From: Chloroflexota bacterium
GTDB lineage: Bacteria > Chloroflexota > Anaerolineae > Anaerolineales > Villigracilaceae
DNA length: 64,000 bases
NCBI GenBank assembly: GCA_016866215.1
Contig: VGNE01000003.1
Location: 1-64,000 of the forward strand
Reading direction: 5' to 3'
The notes beneath the pieces were generated by a model, which saw nothing but the letters and a program-made list of their open reading frames with translations, had not been told where the DNA came from and did not search any database. The first letter of the stretch is position 1; each line of letters starts with the position of its first letter. The position numbers and the translations under genes were made by a program. Shown here piece by piece: positions 50,666 through 61,000 of the stretch.

Positions 50666-53464
50666 TTATTTTAAAACGGTCATTTCGCCCCAATTCGCAC
50701 CCGCTCTTGCCTCTGTTTCGAGGGGGATGCTCAACGGGTAGGCATTTGCCATGGTTTCCCGCACAACTTGGGCGGTCTTTTGTATTTCACTTTGTGGACA
50801 TTCCAGAACCAGTTCGTCGTGCACTTGCAAAAGCATTTTGCCTTTCAAACCGGCGGCTTTCAAAGCGGATGGGATTTTGAGCATGGCGATCTTCATAATG
50901 TCTGCGGCCGTCCCTTGAATGGGAGCGTTGATGGCTTCACGTTCTTCGCGGTTCTTCATTTGCACATTGATCTTGCCTTGCAAGGCGGGGAAGTAGCGCC
51001 TGCGCCCGAGCAAGGTTTCCACGTAGCCGAACTCCGCGGCTTGTTTTCTCATTCCATCCAGATAATTTTTTACACCGGGGAATTTTCTAAAATAAGCTTT
51101 GACAAAATCCTCCGCTTCAGCCAATGTCAATTCGGTCGAGCGCGTCAGACCGAATGCCGACATGCCGTAGATCAACCCGAAATTGATGGCTTTTGCATGA
51201 CGGCGCATGTCTTTGTTCACCTGATCCAGTTCAATATCGTAGATGGCGGCGGCGGTGGTGGCGTGAATGTCTTCTCCCGTGCGGAAGGCGGACAGCATGG
51301 CTTCATCTTTTGCCATGTGTGCGACGATGCGTAACTCGATCTGTGAGTAATCTACTGATAGCAAGGTGTTGCCATCGTCAGCGATGAATCCGTTGCGCAC
51401 ACGGCGTCCGGTATCTGTGCGGATTGGGATATTCTGCAAATTTGGATTGTTGGAGGAGAGACGTCCGGTTACTGCGCCGATCTGGCTGTAGGAAGTATGC
51501 ACACGTCCAGTGTTTTTATCCACTGCACTGGGCAGTGCATCCACATAAGTGGATTTTAGCTTCGAGAGTTCGCGCTGTTCGAGGATCCAATCCAAAATAG
51601 GATGTTTACCGCGCATGGCCTCCAGCACGTCTGCCGAAGTGGAATAAAAGCCCGTTGCTGTTTTGCGTCCTTTGTCAGGGGGTTCGAGCCGCAGGCGATT
51701 GAAGAGAATATCCGAAAGTTGTTGCGGCGAGTTTATGTTGAAGGACTTGCCCGCCAGGTCAAAAATTTGCTTTTCAATTTCAGCGAGGCGTTTACCCATT
51801 TCCACGGACATTTTTCCGAAAAATTTTGTGTCGATCAACGCGCCTGTCATTTCCATATCTGCCAGCACGGCAGTGAGAGGCATATCAATTTCATTCAGAA
51901 TTTTTGTGCCGTTCACACGTTCCAATTCCTTTTTCAAAATTGGCATCAGGCGCAGGGTGGTCTCGGCATCAGCGGCGGCATAGTTCGCGGCGGTTTCAAT
52001 CGCCACATCCGCCATGCTGATCTGCTTTTTACCCTTGCCGATCAAATCTTCAATGTGAGTCATTTCCTCGCCAAGACGGAACGCCGCTAGATTTTTCAAC
52101 CCGAGATTACGCGAGGCAGGGTCAACAATGAATTCGGCCAGCATCGTATCGAAGGTGAGCGGGGATGTGATAAGACCATAACGCGTGAGCAGGATGTAGT
52201 CATATTTTGCGTTGTGCGCTATTTTGCCGATCTTTGCATTCGTCATGGATGGCGTCAGTGCAGAAATCACCCTGTCAATGGGAAGATTATTTCCCGAAGT
52301 ATGACCGACGGGGATGTAATAACCCTGTCCTTCCTTGATGGCAAGCGAGATGCCGACAAGTTCTGCTTTCATTTCCTCTGTGTCGGTGGCCTCTGTGTCA
52401 AATGAAATTACTTTTAATTTTGATAGTTCCTGGACGAGATCATTTAATTTATCATCTGTATCAATGGTAATAACTTCAATGTTCGATGGTTGCGGAGAAT
52501 AAACAGCCTGCGGTTGGTTGACGAACATGGTCAACTGACCGCTTTTGGTTTTTGCGGATTTGGATGCCGCTTCTGTGGACTCTGTCACGCCGCCGCTGAT
52601 GCCTGGCACTTTGCTTAGAAGCGTGCGGAATTCCATTTCCTTGAAAAAGGCTTCAAGTTTGGATGGGTCGAATGGTTTTATTGCGGCATGTTCAAGGTCC
52701 AACTTAAGATCAAGATTGATCTCAATCCGCGCCAGGTCACGACTCATGTAAGCCGCATCTTTATTCGCCTCGAGTTTTGCCTTCCAGCGATTTTCCACCT
52801 GATCTATGTTTTGATAGATCGCATCCAATGTCCCAAATTTTTCGAGCAAAGCAGTCGCAGTCTTTTCGCCGACACCTTTTACGCCGGGGATGTTATCGGA
52901 TACATCTCCCACCAGGGCTTTGTAATCGACCACCTGGTCTGGACGCACGCCCAATTTATTGATGACATCCTGATCTGTGATGTAAGTCTGGTCATCGCCG
53001 GCAAGATAAACAGCCGTGCGCTCGTTAACCAATTGTAGCAAGTCTCTGTCGCCCGTGATGATCTTGACGCCCAGTCCTTGTTCAGCTGCTATTTTCGCGA
53101 TGGAACCAAGCACGTCATCTGCTTCGAAGCCTTCCATTTCAAGGCGCGGAATATGAAAGGCATCCACCATTTCGCGGATGCGTTCGATTTGCGAACGCAA
53201 TTCATCAGGCATTTTTTCGCGTGTGGCTTTGTATTCGGGGAAGATCTCGTCGCGAAAGGTTTTTCCCACATCAAATGCCACTGCGAGATATTCAGGTTTT
53301 TCCTGTTCGAGCACTCGCACCAGTTCACGTGCAAAACCATAAATGCCCGCGGTGGGTTCGCCTTTGGAAGTCTGCCAGCGCTGACTGCTTCCGCCAGCGG
53401 TCAGGGCAAAGTACATGCGATAGGCAAGGGCATGTCCATCAATTAAATAAAGTGTAGGGGGCAT
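50666..53464 (-). CDS. polA: DNA polymerase I
   Basis: A 932-aa family A polymerase with all three domains. The N-terminal 5'-3' nuclease (about 1-290) has GVKGVGEKTA and FEADDVLGS. The 3'-5' exonuclease (about 335-520) keeps its acidic residues (FDTEATDTEE, HNAKYDY, AAADAETT), so proofreading is probable. The polymerase (about 560-932) has SNNPNLQNIPIR, LLSVDYSQIELR, the O-helix-like DMRRHAKAINFGLIYGMS and QVHDELVLECP. Function: gap repair and Okazaki fragment processing. Confidence 0.97.
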   Translation of the reverse strand: MPPTLYLIDGHALAYRMYFALTAGGSSQRWQTSKGEPTAGIYGFARELVRVLEQEKPEYLAVAFDVGKTFRDEIFPEYKATREKMPDELRSQIERIREMVDAFHIPRLEMEGFEADDVLGSIAKIAAEQGLGVKIITGDRDLLQLVNERTAVYLAGDDQTYITDQDVINKLGVRPDQVVDYKALVGDVSDNIPGVKGVGEKTATALLEKFGTLDAIYQNIDQVENRWKAKLEANKDAAYMSRDLARIEINLDLKLDLEHAAIKPFDPSKLEAFFKEMEFRTLLSKVPGISGGVTESTEAASKSAKTKSGQLTMFVNQPQAVYSPQPSNIEVITIDTDDKLNDLVQELSKLKVISFDTEATDTEEMKAELVGISLAIKEGQGYYIPVGHTSGNNLPIDRVISALTPSMTNAKIGKIAHNAKYDYILLTRYGLITSPLTFDTMLAEFIVDPASRNLGLKNLAAFRLGEEMTHIEDLIGKGKKQISMADVAIETAANYAAADAETTLRLMPILKKELERVNGTKILNEIDMPLTAVLADMEMTGALIDTKFFGKMSVEMGKRLAEIEKQIFDLAGKSFNINSPQQLSDILFNRLRLEPPDKGRKTATGFYSTSADVLEAMRGKHPILDWILEQRELSKLKSTYVDALPSAVDKNTGRVHTSYSQIGAVTGRLSSNNPNLQNIPIRTDTGRRVRNGFIADDGNTLLSVDYSQIELRIVAHMAKDEAMLSAFRTGEDIHATTAAAIYDIELDQVNKDMRRHAKAINFGLIYGMSAFGLTRSTELTLAEAEDFVKAYFRKFPGVKNYLDGMRKQAAEFGYVETLLGRRRYFPALQGKINVQMKNREEREAINAPIQGTAADIMKIAMLKIPSALKAAGLKGKMLLQVHDELVLECPQSEIQKTAQVVRETMANAYPLSIPLETEARAGANWGEMTVLK

Positions 53465-53528
53465 AGAAGGTCCAAAGATTTCGGAAGTCTGATTTTATAC
53501 CTTTTCGGGACTAAACTACCAAACGGGC

Positions 53529-53564
53529 AAAAAAATAAAGCGCAGAGTTGATTATACTCTGCGC
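53529..53564 (-). terminator. Terminator of the REC-Y1 fusion gene
   Basis: Arms GCGCAGAGT (53540-53548) and ACTCTGCGC (53556-53564) are followed on the minus strand by a T-rich run. It ends the gene at 53584-55239. Confidence 0.85.
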
Positions 53565-53583
53565 TCTGAATTTATTATTGACA

Positions 53584-55239
53584 CTAACGCGCCTGGATTG
53601 GGGTTCCATCCTGTCCCTGGCCCTGTCGTTGGCGGGTTTGGAATATGTAATCCCGCACGAGTTGTGGAGGATGGGGATATGTGCCCACCATAATAAGATA
53701 GCCCAGCGCCCAAAAATCACCGGATGGGTTTTCTTTTTTTAGGCGGGTAAACTCATTAAAAATTTTATCTGATGTTTGTTGGCGCATGATGTCCATGAGA
53801 TAAGCTGGGGAGGTGGTTGGTGGCACATCGACCACCCATTGCAGATACTCAGGGCGCACTGCCAAAAATTCCATCCGCCATCCAAAGGCAATACAGATAT
53901 TTGGCAGCCATTTACCAAGATTTTCTGCCAGGTCACCGATAAGGTAATGTGTTGGAAATCTCGGAACGATCAGACATGCGTAACTAAGATGGTACAAACC
54001 CTCTGTTATTGGTTCCAAAATAAGTTGGCGCGCTGCTTCAGTTGTCGGGCTTGCGCGGGTAACATCCAAACCACCAAGTGGAGGCTTGGCAATTGGAGTT
54101 TCAGGTTTTTGCTTTGAATGAGTTGGCGCGGAGACATTCAATGTATTCAAAGATGTTCGGGATTCTGCATTCAAGTCCTGAACAGGAGGTTGATCTGTCA
54201 TAATCAGATTGTTTAATTTGACAACTGGAGGCTCTTCGCCAGTGGAAACTGGAGCATTTGAAGGAGCGTTTGACATGTGAATTTGGTCAGTGTCAATTTT
54301 TTCTTTCTGATTAGGAAGATCCAAGTCATGGGTGGATGCGGGTTCGGGATCAGGAGAAGGGATGTTGATGAGAATGTTTGAAATTGGGGCAATTTTCAGC
54401 GCGTCGCCTTCATCCATAACGCTGGAAATATCAATATCTTGTTGTTGCGCGGGTTCAGGAGGTTTTTGAGATTCGATTTGTTCTCTCCCAAAGTTATTGA
54501 CGAGTTGACTCGCTTGAGCGCGGATGGTGCCGAAGGGAGTTTCTGCATCGAAAACAAATGCAAGCACAGTCTCAGCAGTCAGGCGGGTAGCGTAGAGCAT
54601 GTGCTCAGCTTTTGTACTTTCAAGGCGGATAAATCTGAGCAGGTCTGAACCTTTTTGTCCATCCCAATTGCGTGAGACGGTTTGAGCCACTTCCATTGCA
54701 GCGTTCTGTGAAAGGCCGCCAGCATACGCCCATAAATCATTTTTGAGTGTAATCAAAGCGGCTTGAGCGGATGATTCCAAAGTCAGGCGGGTGAGGTGTT
54801 GTGCGGCTTTGGTAACATCACTGAGCCAAAGCGGGCTGGGCTCTGCGCCAACTTGAGGAGTGGTTACGGGTTCGGGAGGATTAATTGCGGTCATAAAATT
54901 TGACACACTAAATGGCTTGCGGACGAGAATCCATGGGCGCAAATAATAGATGGGAGCAGGAGTTGCTTTGTCATCAAAAAGGATGATGAGTTTTATGCCT
55001 TGGCGGATGGTGCGTAGGGCATAGCCGATTTCATTTACCCAGTCCTCGCCAAGAGCAAAATCAAGCATTACAAAGGAAGCGTCAATCTCTCCTACGCGTA
55101 AAATGGCAGACGACTTATTGTTAACCACATGGATACGGTAAAGGCCCGTCTCTTCTAATGTGCGACGAATCGTATCTCCAAGGCTGGATGAGGGGGTAAC
55201 GACAAGAATATCCGTTGGCATTTTTAAGAAGTTTATCAC
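53584..55239 (-). CDS. REC-Roadblock-Y1-transposase-like fusion protein
   Basis: A 551-aa protein of unusual make-up. Residues 9-120 are a receiver-like domain: D60 (FVMLDFALG) and K108-P109 (VRKPF) are kept, but the acidic pair is replaced by TPSS. Residues 135-250 resemble Roadblock/LC7 (QAALITLKNDLWAYAGGL, VLAFVFDAETPFGTIR). Residues 255-405 are a Pro/Ser/Asp-rich linker, likely disordered. Residues 411-540 resemble an IS200/IS605 TnpA domain (TEGLYHLSYACL, DVPPTTSPAYLMDIM, YIFQTR). The HUH site reads EYLQ, so both histidines are gone, while Y531 (catalytic tyrosine place) remains. It is probably not a transposase. An alternative start is M7 (55221). Confidence 0.75.
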   Translation of the reverse strand: MINFLKMPTDILVVTPSSSLGDTIRRTLEETGLYRIHVVNNKSSAILRVGEIDASFVMLDFALGEDWVNEIGYALRTIRQGIKLIILFDDKATPAPIYYLRPWILVRKPFSVSNFMTAINPPEPVTTPQVGAEPSPLWLSDVTKAAQHLTRLTLESSAQAALITLKNDLWAYAGGLSQNAAMEVAQTVSRNWDGQKGSDLLRFIRLESTKAEHMLYATRLTAETVLAFVFDAETPFGTIRAQASQLVNNFGREQIESQKPPEPAQQQDIDISSVMDEGDALKIAPISNILINIPSPDPEPASTHDLDLPNQKEKIDTDQIHMSNAPSNAPVSTGEEPPVVKLNNLIMTDQPPVQDLNAESRTSLNTLNVSAPTHSKQKPETPIAKPPLGGLDVTRASPTTEAARQLILEPITEGLYHLSYACLIVPRFPTHYLIGDLAENLGKWLPNICIAFGWRMEFLAVRPEYLQWVVDVPPTTSPAYLMDIMRQQTSDKIFNEFTRLKKENPSGDFWALGYLIMVGTYPHPPQLVRDYIFQTRQRQGQGQDGTPIQAR

Positions 55240-55524
55240 TTATAACAGGCTGAATCAAGTTGCACAATGGGAAAAAACATGGCGTTCTTATCAAGCCAGA
55301 ATAAGGTCATTTACATGATGGTAATCCTGCCTTTCCTTTGACATCCCATTCCATAGCAGATGAGCTCCAAAGGAAAAAGCGGACTATGTAAGGCAGCAGT
55401 CTTCAGTATATTAAGAGTCTTTAATTAGGTTGTTGAGATGTTCCAGGGCGTATCCACCCTGGCGGACGTTGCCAGGGCAACCCGCCATTCAGTATGACAG
55501 ACACCATTTTTGAAAATCCACCTT
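55240..55524. other. Gene-free stretch with small palindrome
   Basis: 285 bases between two minus-strand genes. It contains a hairpin-like segment (GGCGGACGTTGCCAGGGCAACCCGCC, split by a loop) near 55465-55490 and otherwise no coding or RNA gene that I can see. Confidence 0.4.
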
Positions 55525-56085
55525 TCACAGGGTGTCATAATCCGATTGCAATTCTTTAATGCCTAACAATGCCATTAACACTTCTGGCGAGATTTCTGCA
55601 TCAGGCAGGTCTGTTTTGTAAAGTTGTTCATTTTCAGCACGTTCACGCAAAGAGCGCCATAGCATCTGGCGTTCGTCGCCGGCTACAACAAGGTCATTAA
55701 TCGTTTTTGCATGTAGTAAATACTCACCGGTGGAATATAAAAAGGTCAACCGCTTCCATTTGTCTGCATTGATGGGTTCCTTTAATTTCTCTAAACTGCC
55801 AATTTGGATTTTGTAATATTCTTCCTTGGCGCGTGAATGATCTGCTTCATCCCGCAGTAGCTCGCCGCGAGTAGTCAGTTCATGCCCGTGGACTGGCGCA
55901 ACGAATTCAATTTTCCCGCCGCGCTCGCCAAATGCCGAAGGCTGGTAAAAAGCCAGATAGTCCACGGCCACAACTTTGGGCGCGGTGCGAAGCGGGATGC
56001 GATACCATCCTAGTAGGCGTGCGATTTCCATGTCGCGAGGAGTAGGAAGCAGGCAGACGAGGATTAAATCGGTTGGTTTGAGCAT
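55525..56085 (-). CDS. Unrecognised soluble protein
   Basis: A 186-aa protein. The N-terminal part (DLILVCLLPTPRDMEIARLLGWYRIPLRTAPKVVAVDYLAFYQPSAFG, written here in pieces of the same segment) looks like alternating strands and helices, followed by a charged middle (DEADHSRAKEEYYKI) and helical C-terminus. No catalytic motif or membrane segment is seen. It is transcribed toward the REC-Y1 fusion gene, with a 285-bp gap. I do not recognise it. Confidence 0.65.
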   Translation of the reverse strand: MLKPTDLILVCLLPTPRDMEIARLLGWYRIPLRTAPKVVAVDYLAFYQPSAFGERGGKIEFVAPVHGHELTTRGELLRDEADHSRAKEEYYKIQIGSLEKLKEPINADKWKRLTFLYSTGEYLLHAKTINDLVVAGDERQMLWRSLRERAENEQLYKTDLPDAEISPEVLMALLGIKELQSDYDTL

Positions 56086-56099
56086 GAGCTAATTATAAA

Positions 56100-56132
56100 A
56101 CATGACAGTCACCTTAAAGGTGACTGTCATGT
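56100..56132. repeat. Dispersed palindrome, copy B
   Basis: Perfect 16-bp arms (ACATGACAGTCACCTT and complement) around a single A. It is the same family as 2485-2517 and lies between two minus-strand genes. Confidence 0.85.
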
Positions 56133-56135
56133 GAT

Positions 56136-57602
56136 TTAAGAAATCCCAACTTCCTTGTTGAATTCCATGATTAGTTCATCAATTTCATCGGCTTGTTTTT
56201 GTACGTCGGTCCAGTAGTGTGGCTGGTACCATTGCTGCTCGATCTCTTCGTAGGTTTTGCCTTGCTGTTCGACCCAGGTATAGTATTTCAGGTTATGCAC
56301 ACGGCGGCGTTCGGGATAAGTCAACTCGAGCATGTTGTCTGTGGACTGGCCGTGCAGGTAGCGGGCGAAATCTGCGGCGGCGTCGCGCTCGCTGTATTCG
56401 CCGAATTCCTGATGCATTTCGTGCAGGCGTGAGCGATAGAGTTCCATCGAGTCGGTGAGGACGGTGATCATCACATCGTTTTCGTCCATCTCATAATACT
56501 TGGCGACCTTGATGCAGGAGAGCACATTCGAGATGCCAGAGAAGCCGAGCAGAGCGAGGTTGGAGATTAGAGATTCGGGGACGCCTTTCCCTGCGAGGTA
56601 GGCGCGTCCGTTTTCTTCGTTGAACAAACGCGCAATGTTGACCACTGCGGTATCGTCAATTGCGGTGACAAAGTCCGTGTTCTTTGTGTTGTGCACCCAC
56701 GGCACGTGCTTGTCACCGATGCCTTCGATGCGATGCGAGCCGAATCCATTTTCCAAAAGCGTCGGGCATTGCAATGCTTCGCTTGCCACGATCTTGCTTT
56801 CGGGGAAGATCTGCTTGAGATAATCGCCGCTGGCAATTGTGCCTGCTGAACCCGTCGCAGATGCCATGCCGCGGAAGCGATCGTTCTTGCCCATTATCTG
56901 CTTGAGCGCTTCTTCCATGGCGTGACCTGTCACTTCGTAATGCCAGAGGTAATTGCCAAACTCGTCGAACTGATTAAAGATCATCAGATCCTGACCAGAA
57001 TTTCTTAATTCCCAGCACTTGTCGAAAATTTCCTTCACGTTGGATTCTGAGCCGGGGGTCTTGATCGTTTCGCCAGCCACTTTTTCCAGCCATTCGAATC
57101 TTTCCTTCGACATGCCTTCGGGCAAAATGGCAATGGACTCACATCCAAGCAAAGCGGAATCATACGCGCCGCCGCGACAGTAATTGCCTGTGGACGGCCA
57201 GACTGCTTTTTGAGTCGTCGGGTCAAACTGACCTGTGACCAGTCTCGGCACGAGACAGCTAAATGCGGCGCCGACTTTATGTGCGCCCGTCGGGAACCAT
57301 TTGCCAACGATGACAATGATGCGCGCGCGGACTCCTGTCAGCGAAGACAGAAGCTCAAGGTAGTTGACTCCGCCAAAGGTCCCGCCTGAAGCGGATGGTT
57401 GATTGTGCCAGTTGATGCGGAACAGATTGCGCGGGTGAATGTCCCAGAGTCCGATACTCTTCAATTCCTCTTTAACTTTCGCAGGAATTTTAGAAGGGTC
57501 TTTCATTTGGGCATAGGTGGGGATGATGATGTTACGTTCTTTTGCGCGTTGAATGGCGCGGGTGCGGCGGTCTTTGTGAATGGTAAGGTCAATGGTGGTC
57601 AT
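56136..57602 (-). CDS. Fold-type II PLP-dependent enzyme
   Basis: A 488-aa pyridoxal-phosphate enzyme of the cysteine synthase/threonine synthase superfamily. The lysine that binds PLP is in FPTGAHKVGAAF, and the glycine-rich phosphate loop is ATGSAGTIASGDY. The substrate is unknown; at this length it is larger than O-acetylserine sulfhydrylase (about 310 aa). ATG 57602 follows AGGAG. A TATAAT-type -10 box and a 15-bp palindrome lie upstream. Confidence 0.85.
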   Translation of the reverse strand: MTTIDLTIHKDRRTRAIQRAKERNIIIPTYAQMKDPSKIPAKVKEELKSIGLWDIHPRNLFRINWHNQPSASGGTFGGVNYLELLSSLTGVRARIIVIVGKWFPTGAHKVGAAFSCLVPRLVTGQFDPTTQKAVWPSTGNYCRGGAYDSALLGCESIAILPEGMSKERFEWLEKVAGETIKTPGSESNVKEIFDKCWELRNSGQDLMIFNQFDEFGNYLWHYEVTGHAMEEALKQIMGKNDRFRGMASATGSAGTIASGDYLKQIFPESKIVASEALQCPTLLENGFGSHRIEGIGDKHVPWVHNTKNTDFVTAIDDTAVVNIARLFNEENGRAYLAGKGVPESLISNLALLGFSGISNVLSCIKVAKYYEMDENDVMITVLTDSMELYRSRLHEMHQEFGEYSERDAAADFARYLHGQSTDNMLELTYPERRRVHNLKYYTWVEQQGKTYEEIEQQWYQPHYWTDVQKQADEIDELIMEFNKEVGIS

Positions 57603-58024
57603 GGGATTCTCCTGATTTTAGTTGTCAGACAACTTTATTATAGCGCACATCAGTATAAACGGAATAATGTTTATGGTGAGCCCGTCTGGTGAAATGTTGG
57701 TGACGAAACTTTTGAATAATTTAATTTTCTGCGCAAATTCCAATGACTCAAGAAAGATGAAGCCTGTTTCTTCCTGAGCCTGAATTTGTTCTTCTAGTGC
57801 GGCTCTTTCCTCTCTTTGAATTGACCCTGTAAAACACGACTCATTTGGCGCCATCAATTTTTTATGATTAGTAATTTATGCATTCGCGGGTCTTTTACTA
57901 ATAAAAAGTTACTTTTGTAATCGTATAAAAATTACACATCGAAGTTGACATTCAAGGGAGAAAAACTGTAAAATGTAATTGACAATAAACGAACGCTCGT
58001 TCATTTATTGTAAGGAGCATTATC
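57603..58024. promoter_or_regulatory. Divergent promoter region
   Basis: 422 bases between the PLP enzyme gene (leftward) and the activase-like gene (rightward). On the left, a minus-strand TATAAT (57637-57642) is followed by a perfect palindrome AGTTGTC-A-GACAACT (57620-57634). On the right, TTGACA (57945-57950) and TAAAAT (57969-57974) are followed by a 30-base palindromic operator. No convincing gene is visible between; a 79-residue minus-strand frame (57618-57857) overlaps the promoter. Confidence 0.7.
57982..58011. promoter_or_regulatory. Operator O1 upstream of the activase-like gene
   Basis: A 30-base inverted repeat with GAACG-CT-CGTTC centre and arms extending to ACAATAAA/TTTATTGT, with a single mismatched pair. 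It lies just after the -10 box (57969-57974), at the predicted transcription start, a typical repressor position. A similar site lies before the TetR gene (62360-62379). Confidence 0.8.
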
Positions 58025-61000
58025 ATGTCCAACCTCAGATTGGGAATTGATATTGGTTCCACTACTGCCAAAGCGGTGATTCTGAACGGGGGAAAAGATT
58101 TGCTTTTCTCTTCATATCGCCGGCACAATGCTGAGACGCTGCAAACTGTACAGGCAATGCTTGCCGATGCAAAAGAAAAACTTGGCGATGTGGAAGTGGA
58201 TGTGTTGATAACTGGTTCTGCGGGGATGGGAGTATGCGAAAGGTTCAGTCTGCCCTTTATTCAGGAAGTGATCGCTTCGGCTGAGGTGGTGCGGCAGCTA
58301 TATCCGCAAGTAAAAACATTAATTGATATTGGCGGTGAAGATGCCAAGATGATCTTCTTCAAAGACGAAGGCATGCCCGACATCCGCATGAACGGTTCCT
58401 GCGCGGGCGGGACGGGCGCATTCATTGATGAGATGGCAAGTTTGTTGAATGTGCCCATCGCCGATCTGGATGCGCTTGCCAGCAAACACACGACGATCTA
58501 CCCGATGGCTTCGCGCTGCGGCGTGTTCGCGAAGACGGATCTGCAAAATTTATTGAGCCGTGATATTCCGCGTGAGGATATTTCCGCTTCTGTCTTTCAC
58601 GCAGTTGTACTGCAAACACTGGCGACCCTGGCGCGCGGATATACGTCCAAGCCGTTGATCCTGTTCTGCGGCGGACCGCTGACATTTTTACCCGCGTTGA
58701 AAAAATCTTTTATGGAAGTCCTGCGCCTCACCCCCGACGATGTGCTGGATGTGGACAACGCGCAATTTCTTCCTGCGATTGGTGCGGCTCTCGTTAAATC
58801 ATCCACAAGTGAAGCATTCACACTGACATCTTTAATGGAACAGCTCGATACTGAACAGATACATGCAACCGCCAATCAAAACCGATTGCCCGCATTGTTC
58901 AAAGACCAGGCGGACTATCAGGCATGGGAAGCGGCGCGGATGCGTCACAGAATCGAGCGCGTGGATATTGCGCAACTTAATGGCGATAAATTATTCCTCG
59001 GCGTTGACTCAGGTTCGACCACGACAAAGACCGTGTTGATCGATGGGCAGGGCAGGGTGGCGTTTGAGTATTACGTCAATAACAAAGGGGATGCTATTCA
59101 TGCTGTTCAGCAGGGATTGAGTGAAATCCAGCAACGTTTTGCAGAACATGGCAAGGCTCCGCACATCACGCGCAGCATGGTTACAGGCTATGGCGAGGAC
59201 TTAATCCGCGCGGCGTTTGGTTTGGATGATGGCATGGTGGAAACGCTGGCGCACTTCCGCGCGGCGAAGGCGTTTGACAAAGACGTCAGCTTCATCATGG
59301 ACATCGGCGGGCAGGATATGAAAGCCATTTTTGTAAAAGATGGTTTCATTCAGGATATCAAAATCAACGAAGCCTGTTCTTCGGGCTGCGGCTCATTCAT
59401 CGAATCCTTTGCGCGTAACATGGGGTATACCGCCGCCGATTTTGCGAAGGAAGCCACCAAAGGCGAAGCGCCATGCGATCTCGGCACGCGCTGTACGGTG
59501 TTCATGAATTCAAAGGTCAAGCAGTCGTTGCGTGAGGGCGCTTCTATTAATGATATTTCTGCGGGGCTGGCGTATTCAGTCATCAAGAATGCGCTGCATA
59601 AAGTTTTGAAGGTCACCAACACAGATTTACTTGGTGAACATATTGTTGTGCAGGGCGGCACGTTCCGCAACCCCGCTGTGCAAAAGGCGCTTGAACATCT
59701 TTTGGGGCGCGAGGTCGTTTGCCCTGATATGGCGGAATTGATGGGCGCGTATGGCGCGGCGTTGACTGCGCTCGATTTTTGGAATGGAACGGCTTGCCGT
59801 TCCAATACCCAGCAGCAAGCTACTGGATTCCAAATTGGGGTCGTGGGCAATTACGCGAAGAAAACCATCCATTGTCATGGCTGTGAAAACAAATGTGCCG
59901 TTACGAAGATGACTTTCCCGAATGGAAATATTTTTTATTCGGGCAATCGCTGTGAAAAAATTTATACGAACGGAGGCAGGGCGGAGCGGCGCGGAATCAA
60001 CCTGCCTGCAATCAAATGTGATTTACTCTTCGACAGAAAAACCGCGCCCGACTCAACCCCGAGGCTGGTCATCGGTATTCCCAGGGTTTTGAATCAGTTC
60101 GAGAATTTCCCCTTCTGGAATACTCTGCTGGTGGAAAGCGGAATCAAAGTGCAACTCTCCGCGCCTTCAAGCAATGCGGTCTTCCAAAAAGGGACGGGGC
60201 ATATCATGTCCGATAACCTGTGCTTCCCTGGGAAACTTGTCAGCGGGCATATTATGAACCTGATCGAAATGGGCGTGGATCGAATCTTTTACCCGATGGT
60301 CTTCTATGAAGAGAGCGGCTTTAGCGATGCGGCGAATAGTTTTAACTGTCCCATTGTTTCAGGTTATGCGGATGTGGTGCGGAATGTCATTAACCCAGAG
60401 GGGAAATATAAAATCCAATTGGATATGCCGCCAGTCAACTTTAATGATAAGAAGCTGTTGAGGAAGACCTGCCTCGATTATCTTGCGAGTCTCGGCGTGC
60501 CGCATGGGATTGCTGTTCGGGCGTTTGACAAGGCCCAGGAATCGCAGAAACAGTTCAAAGGTCAGGTTCGAAGCGCGGCGGCGGAGATTTTGGAAAATGC
60601 AAAAGAGGAAGGTCGCCCCGTCATTTTGTTGTTGGGACGCCCGTATCATATCGATCCGCTGATCAATCATAAAGTTCCAGACATCCTGATAAATTTTGGG
60701 CTGGATGTCATTACCGAAGATTCCATCCCGCTCGAGGATGGGCAGACGCTGGAGAATCGACACGTGATGACGCAATGGGAATATCTCAATCGTTATTTTC
60801 ACGCCGCGCGCTGGGCGGGACAAACTGACGGCGTGGAAGTGGTGCAGTTGAATTCTTTTGGCTGTGGACCCGACCCGTTTATTCTGGATGAGGTCAACGC
60901 GATTTTGGGCGAGTATGGAAAAAGCCCGACAGTCATTCGTATTGATGAAATTGAAAGTGTGGGTTCCACGAAGTTAAGATTGCGCTCCATGCTTGAGTCT

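Noticed and set aside
50768-51334. Plus-strand open frame of 188 codons
   Set aside because: It lies entirely opposite the polA polymerase domain, has no ribosome site and gives a low-complexity product; an antisense shadow.
57618-57857. 79-codon frame upstream of the PLP enzyme gene
   Set aside because: It overlaps the divergent promoter region and the palindrome, has a weak start and no clear homology.
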